From positions 1 through 64,000 of the forward strand of contig JASANC010004634.1 of NCBI GenBank assembly GCA_030248135.1: DNA of 64,000 nt, written 5' to 3'. The DNA comes from Theristus sp. LFF4_11 (Eukaryota; Nematoda; Chromadorea; Monhysterida; Xyalidae). Shown here piece by piece: positions 50,301 through 62,307 of the stretch (position 1 is its first letter; every line of letters begins with the position of its first letter). The position numbers and the translations under genes were made by a program. The notes beneath the pieces were generated by a model. It searched no databases. It worked only from the letters and a program-made list of their open reading frames with translations, and was not told the origin of the DNA.

Positions 50301-50644
50301 GACATACCAAAAAAAAAGGAAAGACTCACGATAGGGGAGAGAAGGAAAAAAGAGATAGAAAAATAAGTAACACTGTTTTCAGAATAGGTTTTTCGTGTCT
50401 ACAGCGTATGAAAAGTAGTCGGGTAAAAAATTTTTCGCGGCTCCAAGCACAACTTTGGGTGTTCGTTTCGTGTGCACAGAACCAAGTTTGTGGCTTATAC
50501 TATGCTCGCTGGAGGAAGCGAGCAAATTTGAAAAACGCGCGCGAGAGGATAACGGCTCATATAATGCGTGATGCGCTGTCCGCTCGCTGACGCTCGCTCG
50601 CGCATCCGCATGATTGGAACCTTTTTTTTGGTTCACCCTGTAGA

Positions 50645-51860
50645 TTATATTTAGTAAAAATATGGAACGGCAAGCCCAAATCAGTCTAAAACTCAAAAAC
50701 TACAAATTTCGAATATTAAAAGACGAATAAACTTTTATTCGTCTTTTTATTCGTTATGACCAGTTTATGACTCAGCAGTCTCATATTTTTTTGCTACAAA
50801 CTGACTGCAATGTTAGTGTTCTAAAAGGTGCCTAAATTATCAGCGTGATGAAACCGTTTCGGTTGAAAATTGAAAAGAAGCTGAACCTTTTTTTAAATAA
50901 CTGCTACATTGTAAAACTGGAACTGAAATACTTGAACGGTTGGCGAGTTACGGTGCTTCAAAGCTGATATGATTTATGAACCGCCCTCTATGATTTATGA
51001 ACCGCCCTCTGTACATTGTATTTTTTCCTGAACTTTCATTGTTGGACCAAACTGGAACTGTTTTGTGGTTGTTGTGTGTATCTGATACTTTACAGCGCAA
51101 GTTCGAGACGGGAATGACTTTTCACTTTTACTTCTGTGATCTAACAATTGATATCCAGCAATTAACTGTTTTCTCAAGTTTGTTATGAACAACGATTTTT
51201 GTTTTTTGCTACTATCTGATTGATGGTGTTCTGATTTGATTGTTCAGTTTATTGATTAATTTGTTCATTGGAGCATGAGCATTCGTGCAAGTTGGAATAG
51301 ACGAGGCCGTGCAGGTTTTCAAGATCAAAGACCAAGGCAATTGTTGCACGTCAATCTCGTTGGATTCTGAACAACAGGGACAATTCAGAAAGGTTGACAA
51401 TAAGGTCTGATTGCTTTATTGATTCAGTTTGTTGATTTTTATTCCGTAATTAAGTTTGTGTTCAAGTTTTGTATTCAAGTGGTTCAGGAGGAGCACATCA
51501 CTGATGAGGCCACCCCTCTTCTGCATATGATGTTGCCAAGGCCGAAATGCAGAGAACCATTTGGTTGATTTTCTCCAGTTGGTTTTCCAAATGAGTTTTT
51601 TGTATTGATGTGCAGGCATTCAACAAGCGAACATGTTTCGTTGATCATTTTTTGGAAGAAATCACAATTCCGCAGAACAAGAGACAATAAAACTGACAAA
51701 ATTGCTGACTTGAACACTTGAACTTGAACTTTTTTCCGTACTTAGCCAAGACAATTATTACCACATCATTAAAAACTGCACAACACAAATCAAACACAAA
51801 GAAACTGTCCAAAATTAAAACACAATAGAGAACATAAAACAACACAAAAATCATAAAAAC
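50645..51860. other. Intergenic DNA 3' of the sugar-transferase gene
   Basis: AT-rich, with one 22-bp duplication and otherwise nothing recognised. It may include the 3' UTR of the minus-strand gene ending at 51864. Confidence 0.5.
50969..51013. repeat. Short direct duplication, 22-bp unit
   Basis: TGATTTATGAACCGCCCTCT occurs twice in succession. Confidence 0.8.
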
Positions 51861-51863
51861 AAA

Positions 51864-54621
51864 TCACACAGTGATCAAGAGATAGAATCCGAGAGCCGGA
51901 AGTACCCTTTTCATGATCGGCCCGACCAATGGCAACGATATCAGAAAATCGGCGATCTTCCAATAAACCGTGAACTGTGTCCTACCCCACGACTGCCCCT
52001 CTTGCGGGGTACCAGCATACCCATGCCTCATTCGCAACCTCGCCATTTCCACAGCGCTTCGATTGCAGATGGAGTTCGGCGTGAACACGTTTGCGTTTCC
52101 CACGTCATTTTCGTCTCGGTGGTAGAGATTAGTAAATTGGTGCGTCCTTGAAGAAACGTTCAAGCGACTCCGATCCAAAGCAGAATGATCATTGCGGATA
52201 TGTTGCAAGGACGACCTTGACGGCGGCACCGGCAACTGCTGATTCGTGGCATCACGGTTGCTCACGTGGTCTTCATCCGTCTGGTGGTCGTTCAAAAAAT
52301 AGAAGCCGTACTTTTTCATCTCGTTCAGTTTACCGGCGCCGTCGGTTTCACAGTCCAGCTGCATCAGATAGGGAGGCTGCGTGCGGTCGCCGTCCAACAG
52401 CCACTCCCAGCAGTTCACGTACCTAGATATGAGTTTTTCGACAGAAAATTGACAATATATACTGCACAGTGGCACGCATAAGTTCTTGCGCATGCCGTCT
52501 CCAAAGAGCTCGTGCGAGCTCGCGCGATATCAACAGCATTCCCTGGGTAGTCCTGGGATTGGCCCCGGTGCCTATCTATAGTCGTATTTTTTGTATTCTG
52601 CTGTTTGTCACGGAATGTGAATTGATTGGACTAGCTCATCAGTTACAAATGTCAAACAAAACCGCATTAGACGGCCACAACAGTGACGCTCGTGCACATT
52701 TTTTTCAATATTTTCTTTATAAATTGAAACAGACAGGCCACTAAAACAAACTACAAATCCACAAAGATTTACTTTCGAAAAACTGCAATCCCCAAAAACT
52801 CACTGATGCGGCATGAATGAGCAAGACGCTTCAATCGGCGCCACGGTTTCGTTGTGGCTCGTTCGTGCTTTCCGAACGTTACCCGTGCCTTTCGAGCATT
52901 CCCAAATCATCAGTCCCATGTCCGGCGCGTACAGCCAGCGCATCCCAGCAGCAACCCGTCGAAAGAAATCGGCGGTCCGCGCGTTCGGACGAACGAAAAA
53001 GTTCGCACCTGGAAGCGAAAAAAATGAAATGTGGTTTTATCATGTTTTTTGCGTCTGCGACTCAATGCGCGCATAGATAGGTAAACGGTTTCGTGCGCGA
53101 CGAGGGAATGGAAAATTGGCAGAGGGATCCGTGTTCCCTAAATGGGACCGAGTCACTTAGGCTGAACTCTAGGCTGATTGAAACTATAGTTTCCATTTTA
53201 TGTCTAGAAACCATTGAGTCGCAGAATGTAAAAAAATTGATAATAATTTTAGGCGTTGGGCTTTGACGCCGCATTTCCCACTGGCAGGTTGATAATTTCC
53301 ATCAACTTTTCCATCAACGAAAATTGCGACCCCCCCCCTCCCGACCATTGATCCATCCCGCGCGCAGGCTGTCCGGCGACGAGCCGATCTGGTCGAACAA
53401 AATGTCGAAATCGCCATCGTCGTTGTCATGGATCGATCGCTCAAATTCCAGGTCGAAAATATTCTCACGCCAAAACGTGTCCTGCTGCATCATCCAGAAT
53501 GAAACGCCGGAATCGGCTAGCGCCGACGCGAGACTGGCGCGCAGCGTCTGAATCGCCTGGTAGCTCGGCTCGGCGAACGAAAAACGATCCTGTGGGTTGG
53601 ATTTCTTGTTTTCTTTTGTTGTTGATGGATGATAGCGATCCCGAGCATATGCTTGCAATTTGAAGTTTGATTTTTCTAAAAGTTTTTTTTGTCATAAAAT
53701 GTTTTTGGTTTATGCGGTTTATCAGAACAAGTCAAGAACAAATGTCACAAAACAGAAAAGAAGCTTACACCCAGCTGAAACACGTTGTATAGGAAAAAGC
53801 ATTTGCAGAAACAGTGATAGACAAACCAAAAATCGAGCCAAACTAAAAGTCTGACAAAAAAAAACAAAAAACACCAAAAAAAGATAAAATCTCTCCAGTT
53901 GAAATGGCATATCCATATGAAATTGCCAAAACGCTCAATATTTTCAGAAGAAGTTTCTTCAAAAAACTTTGCGCCACCACCAAAAGCCACACCACCGAAA
54001 GAAAAAACTACGCACAAGAAACTGCACCTGAATACACGGACTCGGCCAATGGAACTGCCGCACGTTCGGCCAGTGACGGCGCAACTGATCGCGCGCCTCC
54101 CCGTCCAGGGTCACCATTATCGCGCGTTCATGAACGCCGTCGAACTCAGCGGTGTTGCACAGCCAGTTCATCGTCATCGGCAGCGCGTGCGCGTTCAACA
54201 GGAAAATCGCCGGCGGCAAATTGCGCGAGTGATGCGAGTTGCGCAGCTGGCCGACCAGTCGCCGAAAGTCGTGCGAGCTCGCAAGATTCTCGAGCGATAA
54301 CGTTGGCCAGCAGGCATCGACGTAGCGCACTGCGGAGTGACCGACGTAGGCCTTGCGGAGGACGAGCGCGATGAACGACCAGTAGAGCAGACGCCAGAGC
54401 AGCTGCAGTGATCGGAGCAGAATGCGGGAGGAGATTGTTCGCGTTGACGGCCGTTTCCCCGCCGCTTCGTCATTATCGTCGCCAGTTCGGTGAGGTTTTT
54501 GTGGCTGTTTGGCTTTAGATGATGATGACGATTTGCGTCTGTGCAGCGTTGATGCTGTTGATGCAGCCGAGGTTTCGCACTGCAGCGTAACGAGAGCGAA
54601 GCGGGATGGTAACAGTGGCAT
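51864..54621 (-). CDS. Type II membrane nucleotide-diphospho-sugar transferase-like protein
   Basis: Exon 1 is 54621-54028 (198 codons), exon 2 is 53589-53346, exon 3 starts at 53008, and the last coding stretch runs from about 52425 to the stop at 51864. The start is the first ATG of exon 1. A basic Ser-rich cytosolic tail (residues 1-65) precedes a membrane anchor at about 67-88 and a lumenal domain. Typical blocks are MTMNWLCNTAEFDGVHERA, FWMMQQDTFWREN, the acidic DDGDFDILFDQ (about 255-265) and GANFFVRPNARTADFF. These resemble the nucleotide-diphospho-sugar transferase family (Pfam Nucleotid_trans, PF03407), Golgi enzymes common in nematodes. Phases fit from exon 1 to exon 3. The exon 3 to last exon junction does not resolve in frame by eye, so a small exon or an indel is missing. 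The protein ends in an unusual hydrophobic segment. Donor and acceptor sugars cannot be told. Confidence 0.65.
53050..53227. mobile_element. Family B MITE in the sugar-transferase intron 2
   Basis: About 178 bp with GCGTCTGCGACTCAATGCGC and CATTGAGTCGCAGAATG ends. It lies 42 nt from the exon 3 acceptor (53008) and is sense to the minus-strand gene. Confidence 0.8.
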
Positions 54622-55942
54622 TCTCAAGGTTTGTTGCCGAACATCAAGAAATTTTTGACCTTAGAGTCAAAGGAAAGTTCTTCTCAGTCGTTAAGCAAAA
54701 TTTTCGTGAGTTTACAAAACCGAATCACTGAGCGCTCTTTTCAAAAGCGATATTATTCTGCCCTCTCGCTGAGGATTCACGAATGGATTTAGAATGAGTT
54801 GTTTGGTTGGATTTGTTTATACGCCATGATTATCGGCAAAATCACCATTGATTGATCTATTTAATTCAGTTATCCATCCAATAGTATTAACAGTAATTCA
54901 CTGAAAATTTGCCGACCAGAACACGCTTTTGTTCAATTTCAATTTCAAATTCAAATTTAGTCAGTCATGTTTGCGGCTGTCTGTTGACTCGCCACCGTTT
55001 GACCTGAAAATAGTCGCGGAAAATAGTTGTTTGGTTTACAAACAAAAATGAGGTAAACAGGTTTACAACAAGAACAGAACATTAATAAATAGGCGCAAGT
55101 CTGCTTTTAGTTGCAAAAAATTTGTCAAAATATCATAGTATGATTTTTTGGGGGTATTTTTTACTGAGGTTTGGGAACGACCCATGTTCAACAGTTGCAC
55201 ATCCATCGCGCGCAATTTGATTGGTGTGTGTTTATGAAAAATTTGAAAAGTCAATAGGTTACGTGAACTTCCAATTCAGCAGCGAGCGCATGACAGACAA
55301 ATATGATTTCCATTATTGTTAACTCAATGATTTTACTTGTAACTAATCATTTCAGTTCCATCCAAATGTACAAGCAGTTTTTTCTCAAGAACATAAAAAA
55401 TCACAACGTTTTTTCAAGACGGAGAATTGAAAAACAACACTACAAATGAAAACTAACTACACTGACCCATCTTACAATGTTCTTTTGAAATAAGATATAG
55501 CGTGTGTGTACGCAAAAAAGTATGAGCGATACTGAAGGAGGAAATATCAGTCAGTTCGACCACGGTGTGTCATACATACGTGTACTGTATGCTCTTTTCT
55601 GGATGTTGTTGTTAATTTTCACCCTCTTGCATCAGTGCGCTCTAAATTTCACTCAATTGTGCCAAGTCAATCAACAACACCAGACAGAAAAGGATGAAAA
55701 CAATAATATTCACTCGTGTGGCTGCACACGCATATCATGGCAAGACAAAAATTTCACGAAAACAACTCAATAAACCTCCGATTTCAAAATGATGTTGTGT
55801 TGTGTCCGTCTGCATTACTTTCGTTTGTCACACTTTGCTATCAGTGGAGTTGTTATTGTTTGTTTGCGCACATAATATCACACACGCATGCATAAACAAC
55901 TTTCTTCATCTGAACTCTAATCTTCGACTGATATCATACAAC
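54622..55942. other. Gap between the two minus-strand genes
   Basis: Should hold the promoter of the sugar-transferase gene and any further 3' exons of the TSP1 gene. I see neither a further TSP1 core nor a convincing coding frame. Confidence 0.5.
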
Positions 55943-58041
55943 CAGTTTTGCACGCCTGCAAGTCGACCGTCTCGTCGCATCGTTGTCCACCACCGAACGG
56001 TTGCCTGAGCACAGGCCGCCGACGGCGTCTGGACGCACCGCGACCGCACGTTTTCGTACACGAACTCCACGGTCCCCAATCGCCCGTGACGCAGTCGACT
56101 GTGTGTGTGGTGGACGTTGAGAATTGAGTAGTGTTGCACTTGATTATAACCAGGTCAAGTTGTTTTTTTAAGTTTTTCTTTGCGAGTTCAGTTGACGAGT
56201 GACGCCTGGATTGGATCAGGGGATCACAGAGATCAAGCTGTATACAACAGCGAACAGCGACTTGGAAATCAAATTTAAAAAATGCTTCCTTATCCTTTGT
56301 AAACTGCGAACCGCCGCAAACGCAACCGATATGCGCCGACAGAATCAGTTTGCTTTTCTTCGCGACAAAAATCTCGTCAAAAAGCAAGAACAAAACCAAA
56401 ACCAAAAATAAACAAGGACGCAAAAACTGACCGGCGCACAGTTTGCCGGGACTGCACGTTTCGGTGTCCGTCGTCTCTCGACACGATCGTCCATCGTCGG
56501 ACGCCTCTGTGACGATTCGCCGCAAGCGTTCGCGACGCCCGAAGCCGCACGTCACGCTGCAGTCGCCCCAGTCGGACCAGTCGCTCAGGACGCAGTCCAC
56601 TACGAAATGGCTTTGGTTAGGGGCGCATTTGTCACGGAAAGATTTTTCGTAAGAGAGCAGTTTGTGAGTACATTGGGCTGTGCCCTGGCCTTGTCGTACT
56701 GAGAGCCTGGGGCCCACGGAATACGCTTACCAGGCAAAGCCGCAAGAAACAGTGCTTGCACGTTGTAATTTCTCGAGAACATTCAGCGGGAATGTTTTAG
56801 AGTCACAGTCGAACTATAAATTTCAGGCAATTAGTCAGCTGATTGGTTGGGTGGGGATCACGTGAGATGCATGCTTTCTGTGCAGGCATTGCTGTGCAGG
56901 TGGAGTCTTCTCTGCACAGAAAGCATGCATCACTGATTGCCCATAATTTAGAGTTCGACTGTGTACAACAAAATTTCCTGGAATTCAACGTTGTTATTCC
57001 AGTTGTTGTTCGACACAGTGATGTGCAGACTGTAACGCGTGCCTTGTGCTCAATATAACCCGCCATACGACGTTTCAAAAAAGTCGACGACTTTTCGTTC
57101 AACGTCAACTTGCACTGTGGAAACAACACAAAACACTGTCGCTGGCACTGCTAACTGTTGGCCACGAGACAAGGACATGTCACACGGGAGAAACGCTAAA
57201 GGCGAAAAAAAAAACATTTAGTTTTCTGTCCATATGCACAGACGTCGTTCTGAATCCCATGCGCAAACTAATTGTGTCCGTAATGCATTAAGATAGCACA
57301 CACAACACGATTTCTAAATAGCGTGGTTATTTTTTAAGTGTCGTGTCCGTGCGTACGCACAAAAAACTAATTGCTAAATCCCCCTTAACCGTTCGCCCGT
57401 TTCCAATGTCAACATTCAATAACGTAGCTTGACGAGTTGCGTGAACGTTGCTTGACTTGGTTCACGTTAAATGTCCCTTGGAAAAAAGTAACCGCTCACA
57501 AAAAAGGTTGTGGCGTTCGAAAAAAAACGGTACGGTAATAACCTACGGCAAAAATGGCCGCGGTCGGTTTCGGTTGACCGACTATGATGGATCCGGATCC
57601 AAGTACGTTTTGTGAAACATCAGCGAAATTCAGCCAGCACATTTGTCGGGTCACCGGGACATCGACATTTTCAACCCAGAAAATTCGAGAGGGGTTTGTT
57701 TTGAACAAAACGTAGCGTTGAAAAAAGCAAACCATTTGTAGCTGGCTGAACCGCTCCGGTACCCGCCTCACCGTTCGATTGTTGGTGATGTTCGCGCTGT
57801 GGTTGAAAACAAAACTACATCACAAAAACACAAAATTTCAAGCAAAACTTCACATGAAAATAGAAAAAATCACCGGAACATCATCGCAATTGGGTATTGG
57901 ATGGAACCAACGTCGGCACAACTGTTCGCCAACCCTGTGCACGCATTCTTGGAAGCTCGCGCAGGTGACAGGGTGTGCGCGTGTTTGAGGACAGAAACAA
58001 ATCAACAGAAACACGAAAAACTGCTGAGAAATTCTTAACAT
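55943..58041 (-). CDS. Secreted thrombospondin type 1 repeat protein (partial gene model)
   Basis: Two clear TSP1 exons: 56599-56432 and 56098-55943. Each begins with a VDC block and carries WSDWGDCSVTCGFG or WGPWSSCTKTCGRG, the W-x2-W-x2-C...TCG core, followed by basic residues and paired Cys. Both exons are phase 1 at both ends, the usual shuffling phase of extracellular modules. Upstream, 58041-57874 encodes an ATG-started signal peptide (hydrophobic core FFVFLLICF, likely cleavage after TRA) and a Cys-rich stretch, ending phase 0 at a GTGATT donor. A 25-nt microexon at 57796-57772 would link phase 0 to phase 1, joining the signal peptide to the TSP1 exons in frame. That link is inferred. 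Further 3' exons were not found before the sugar-transferase gene. Likely an extracellular matrix or adhesion protein. A family M MITE (56805-56961) lies in the intron. Confidence 0.6.
56805..56961. mobile_element. Family M MITE in the TSP1 gene
   Basis: 157-bp copy outside the palindrome, with CAGTCGAACTATAAATT and AATTTAGAGTTCGACTG ends, of the same subtype as 11722-11886. It shows that the family is dispersed and not confined to the arms. Confidence 0.85.
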
Positions 58042-58311
58042 TGTTTTTTATGTTTTTTAAAACATTTTTAAACTAAAAACACAGTTGTTGGACAGATCAC
58101 AGTTTGGCAAAAAATATGAACAACTGCGCATCATCAGAATTTTTTCTCGGAGAGGTGCTGATCAGTTTTGACAATGTTGCAACACAGTCGGTTTTTTGTT
58201 TTAAACAGGTTTTTAATTTGATGTGTTCTCCAAATCAAAAACGAGTGTTTCGTTCTCGCATTGGCAATGCCGTCAGAGAAAAGTCAAGTTTTTACCTGTC
58301 TGTGCCCTGTG

Positions 58312-59324
58312 TAGGGTTAGGGGCTTTGAAAAAAAAAAATTTTTTTTTCGTTTTTTTTTAAATTTGGTTTTTTTTCAAACTTAAAAAAAAAATTTTTCTT
58401 CTACTTTGCTCTGAAAATTCGATTTATGGCATAATTTTTTGAAAGTTCAAACCAAATTTTCTTCCCAACTTTGTGTGCTTAGGTACATGTCATTATTTGG
58501 TTATTTTGACCGACGTACTCCATGTTTTTCGATTTGGATGACTTCTAGAGTCAATTTTTAGCGTTGAAATGACTTAACTGAATTGAAATATCGTTTCAGA
58601 AATCGTTTTCTTGCAACTTAGAACATGTTTTTTCAGTCGGTAGGCCGTGATATGAACATGATATTTTGTTGATTGGCGTATGTTATAGGTCTACAATGGA
58701 GTTGTGCGATATATTGTTAAACAATTGGAGCGGAGATGTTGGTTAATACCACATCACACGACCGTTTTTCAGATACCCGATAACATGGCCACATGTTAAA
58801 ACTTGCGTGCTGAGCTAAACTAACGTGTTAAACTTGCGTCTGTCAGTTGCCCGCAACGTGATCGCGAAATCATGGTACGTGTTTTCGATACGATGATTTG
58901 AAGAGTGGGCTCTCGCCATGTGGCAGATAGCATAGCTGGTTGAACCTGAAAGCAAGTGTCTTGGGGGGGGGGGCGACCGGGTCGACAGGGGTTGCCGACT
59001 TAGCTACAGCAAACAGGAATTTTTGAACACAGTCAAATTTTGGTAATTTTCTAAAGAGGAACAACTAAGAACGGTTCAATATTCAAGTACACGTCAAAAA
59101 TTGTCCTGTTTTACTGTTGAAAATGCAACTTTCCCTCTATGAAATGGACATAATTTCAATAAAACACGATTTTCGCTCTTATAGTTTTCCGGATCGTTCT
59201 GAAAATAGTCTAGATGAACTCAGCTCGACGAGACGCTTCGAACAAACCTAACTTGTAAAAAAAAATTTTTTTTAATTTTTTTTTTAATTTAAAAAAAAAT
59301 CCGGATTTTTTTCCCCTAACCCTA
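58312..59324. mobile_element. 1.0-kb hAT-like element, copy 1
   Basis: Ends TAGGGTTAGGGG and CCCCTAACCCTA, flanked by the 8-bp duplication GCCCTGTG at 58304-58311 and 59325-59332. A/T homopolymer blocks lie just inside both ends. No transposase frame. It is unrelated to the CAGAGATG hAT element in the arms. Confidence 0.88.
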
Positions 59325-59332
59325 GCCCTGTG

Positions 59333-59875
59333 GACGACCGTCTGAACCAATCACATCGTATCATTATGTGTGACTGCTTTTAACAAAAGCAAGCCCAAAA
59401 AGAAATTTTCTTTAAAACTGTGGTGTGCTGATTGGTTGCTGTGTTTTATTTTCTTTCTGCCTTTTTACGTTGCTTGTGCGGGCTTGACTTATCTCAACAA
59501 ATAAAACTGTGTTCTCTTCCTTGCTATTGTTATTGTTCTGTGTTTGTTTCTTGGGCATTGATAAAACTGCAGACCCACACCCGACCCGACCCGATAAAAA
59601 TTGTGTGATAAAACTACAGACCCGATGTCGGGTCTGGTCTAGACCAGAAAAGCATTGATAAAACTACAGACCCGATGTTTTTGAACAATTGCTCAAAATT
59701 TGAAAAAAATTCAAAAAAATAAAATTGGCCTAAAATCGGTCCAAATAAACTTTATTGGCTGGAAACAGGTTGCAAATATAAAAATGTTTTTGCTTGGCGG
59801 GAAATTCAAAGATTGAATCAAAACGTGTTTGGTCACGGTCAGTTTTGTTTGCTTCACGCGGCTGATGTTACAAGT
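59333..59875. other. Loop of the second palindrome
   Basis: Unique AT-rich DNA with three copies of GATAAAACTACAGACCCGAT (first diverged, around 59560-59680) next to ACCCGACCCGACCCG. No gene. Confidence 0.6.
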
Positions 59876-60023
59876 TCCATATATGAGGGTGTGGCTTTGC
59901 GAGTAACAAAAAATATATGGTAACTTGACATTCTTCATTGTAATTTCAAAGATTTTGCAGCAAAATTTAGCGTTTTTCCTTCAAAATTTAAGCGAAAAAA
60001 TCTCATGGGTGGGGGGGGGGGGT
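59876..60023. repeat. AT-rich part of a C-run module, interrupted by the hAT-like element
   Basis: Contains TTCATTGTAATTTCAAAGAT, GATTTTGCAGCAAAATTTAG and CTTCAAAATTTAAGCGAAAA, then ATCTCATGGGT and a G run. The same block recurs at 61400-61545 and 61760-61925. Its GC-rich continuation resumes at 61051, beyond the inserted element. Confidence 0.8.
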
Positions 60024-61050
60024 GCGGTTAGGGAAAAAAATCCGAATTTTTTTTAAATTAAAAAAAAATTAAAAAAAAAATTTTTTTTACAAGTTAGGTT
60101 CGTTCGAAGCGTCTCGTCGAGCTGAGTTCATCTAGACTATTTTCAGAACGATCCGGAAAACTATAAGAGCAAAAATCGTGTTTTATTGAAATTATGTCCA
60201 TTTCATAGAGGGAAAGTTGCATTTTCAACAGTAAAACAGGGCAATTTTTCACGTGTACTTGAATATTGAACCGTTCTTAGTGGTTCCTCTTTAGAAAATT
60301 ACCAAAAATTTGACTGTGTTCAAAAATTCCTGTTTGCTGTAGCTAAGTCGGCAACCCCTGTCGACCCGGTCGCCCCCCCCAAGACACTTACTTTCAGGTT
60401 CAACCAGCTATGCTATCTGCCACATGGCGAGAGCCCACTCTTCAAATCATCGTATCGAAAACACGTACCATGATTTCGCGATCACGTTGCGGGCAACTGA
60501 CAGACGCAAGTTTAACACGTTAGTTTAGCTCAGCACGCAAGTTTTAACATGTGGCCATGTTATCGGGTATCTGAAAAACGGTCGTGTGATGTGGTATTAA
60601 CCAACATCTTCGCTCCAATTGTTTAACAATATATCGCACAACTCCATTGTAGACCTATAACATACGCCAATCAACAAGATATCATGTTCATCTCATGGCC
60701 TACCGACTGAAAAACATGTTCTAAGTTGCAAGAAAACGATTTCTGAAACGATATTTCAATTCAGTTAAGTCATTTCAACGCTAAAAATTGACTCTAGAAG
60801 TCATCCAAATCGAAAAACATGGAGTACGTCGGTCAAAATGACCAAATAATGACATTTACCTAAGCACACAAAGAAGTTGGGAAGAAAATTTGGTTTGAAC
60901 TTTCAAAAAATTATGCCATAAATCGAATTTTCAGAGCAAAGTAGAAGAAAAATTTTTCAATTTTTTTTAAGTTTGAAAAAAAAATCCAAATTTAAAAAAA
61001 AAAACGAAAAAAAATAAAAAAAACATTTTTTTTCAAAGCCCCTAACCCTA
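60024..61050. mobile_element. 1.0-kb hAT-like element, copy 2, inverted
   Basis: Reverse complement of copy 1, together forming a second palindrome with a 699-bp loop. Its outer end CCCCTAACCCTA is intact; its inner end reads GGTTAGGG with a damaged terminus. It interrupts a C-run module whose unbroken version is seen at 61760-62110. Confidence 0.85.
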
Positions 61051-62300
61051 TGTGCACCCCCCAGAAATTTTTCTACAATAGTGCACCCCCCCCCCATGGC
61101 CCACGCCTTGGGGGGTGTCACTGTACCATGACTGACACCCCCCACTGAAAAATTTTCGGCACCCCCCCCCCCCCACGTGACGACCAGTACCGTGGGCGTG
61201 GGGGGGGGGTGGGGGTCCCCAGAGCACCAGAGACTGTCGGGTGGGGGGGGGGGCCGGGAGCACCGTGCCACCCCCCCCCATCGGACCCCCCCCCCTCGAA
61301 AATTTGGCCGACACCCCTCCCCACACCCCCCATGAAATTTTGTCTGGCGGAGACCCCCCCCCCCAAATTTTCCGTGCACCTTAAAATTTTTTTTGAAAAT
61401 CATGATTTTTTGTTTATAAAGTCCATAATATAAGCTGAATATATGATAACTTGACCATCTTCATTGTAATTTCAACGATTTTGCAGCAAAATTTAGCGTT
61501 TTTTCCTTCAAAATTTAAGCGAAAATTATCATGGGGGCAGTACCGAAGACGAGGGGGGGGTGGGGCGCTACACCCCCCAGCGCCCCCGTGCCCTCCGCGG
61601 GGGGGGTGGGGGGGGGTCACGCGACACCCACCCCCCAAAACCTGACACTGGACCATCCACACCCCCCCCTCGAAATTTGCTGTACACCCCCCCACCCCCC
61701 CCCCCTCGATGGACCTAAGTAACAGTGACACCCCCCAAAAATTTTCTCGGACCACCCAAAAATCATGAATTTTTGCTCAAAAATCATGATTTTTTGTCTT
61801 TAAAGACCATAATATAAGCTAAATATATGATAACTTGACATTCTTCATTGTAATTTCAAAGATTTTGCAGCAAAATTTAGTGTTTTTCCTTCAAAATTTA
61901 AGCGAAAAAATCTCATGGGTGGGGTGGGGGGTGTGCACCCCCCCCAGAAAATTTTCTACAATAGTGCACCCCCCCATGGCCCACGCCTGGGGGGGGGGGG
62001 GTGTCACTGTACCATGACTGACACCCCCCCCCCACTGAAAAATTTTCGGCCCCCCCCCCCCCCCCCCCACGTGACGACACCCCCCCCCCCCCCCCAAAAA
62101 TTTGTTTAGCCTTCGGTACTGATGGGGGGGTGGGGGGTGGGGGGGGGGTGGGGACCCCCCACAGAAAATTTTGAAAAATCCCATGGGGGGTCCCACGTTA
62201 CCGTAGGTTGGACCCCCCCTCACTTTTTGGTCGGCACCCCCCCCCCCCCCCCCCCACGGCCCACGGCACCATCCCCCCCCCCTTCGAAAATTGTTTTGGG
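61051..62300. repeat. C-run/G-run modules, forward copies
   Basis: Runs of 6-18 C or G are separated by fixed short linkers: AGAAAATTTTCTACAATAG, CATGGCCCACGCC, GTGTCACTGTACCATGACTG and GAAAAATTTTCGGCAC. GC-rich parts begin at 61051 and 61932 and AT-rich parts at about 61400 and 61760. Near 61113-61147 and 61990-62033, GGGGTGTCA pairs with TGACACCCC around a short loop. Open frames here are proline/glycine low-complexity artefacts. Confidence 0.85.
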
Positions 62301-62307
62301 CCCACGG

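Larger units (their letters stand above)
46649..50640. mobile_element. 4-kb TIR element with TA target duplication, non-coding and composite
   Basis: Ends pair over about 30 bp (CAGGGTGAACCAAAAAAAAG at the left, its complement at the right), with TA at 46647-46648 and 50641-50642, as in mariner-like elements. No DD34D-type transposase frame is visible. Inside are two consecutive inverted repeats, a 148-bp tandem array, a 172-bp tandem array and a GC-rich block, so it looks like a large non-autonomous element built by nested insertions. Confidence 0.75.

Noticed and set aside
57496..57771. 91-codon minus-strand frame upstream of the TSP1 exons
   Set aside because: It runs through a probable intron; only a short stretch at its start could be exonic.
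58312..58325. Telomere repeat
   Set aside because: TAGGGTTAGGGG is the terminus of a transposon with an 8-bp target duplication, not a repeat array.
61048..61403. Long Gly/Pro/Val-rich frames on the minus strand
   Set aside because: They arise from translated C/G homopolymer modules, with several overlapping frames open at once; not protein-like.
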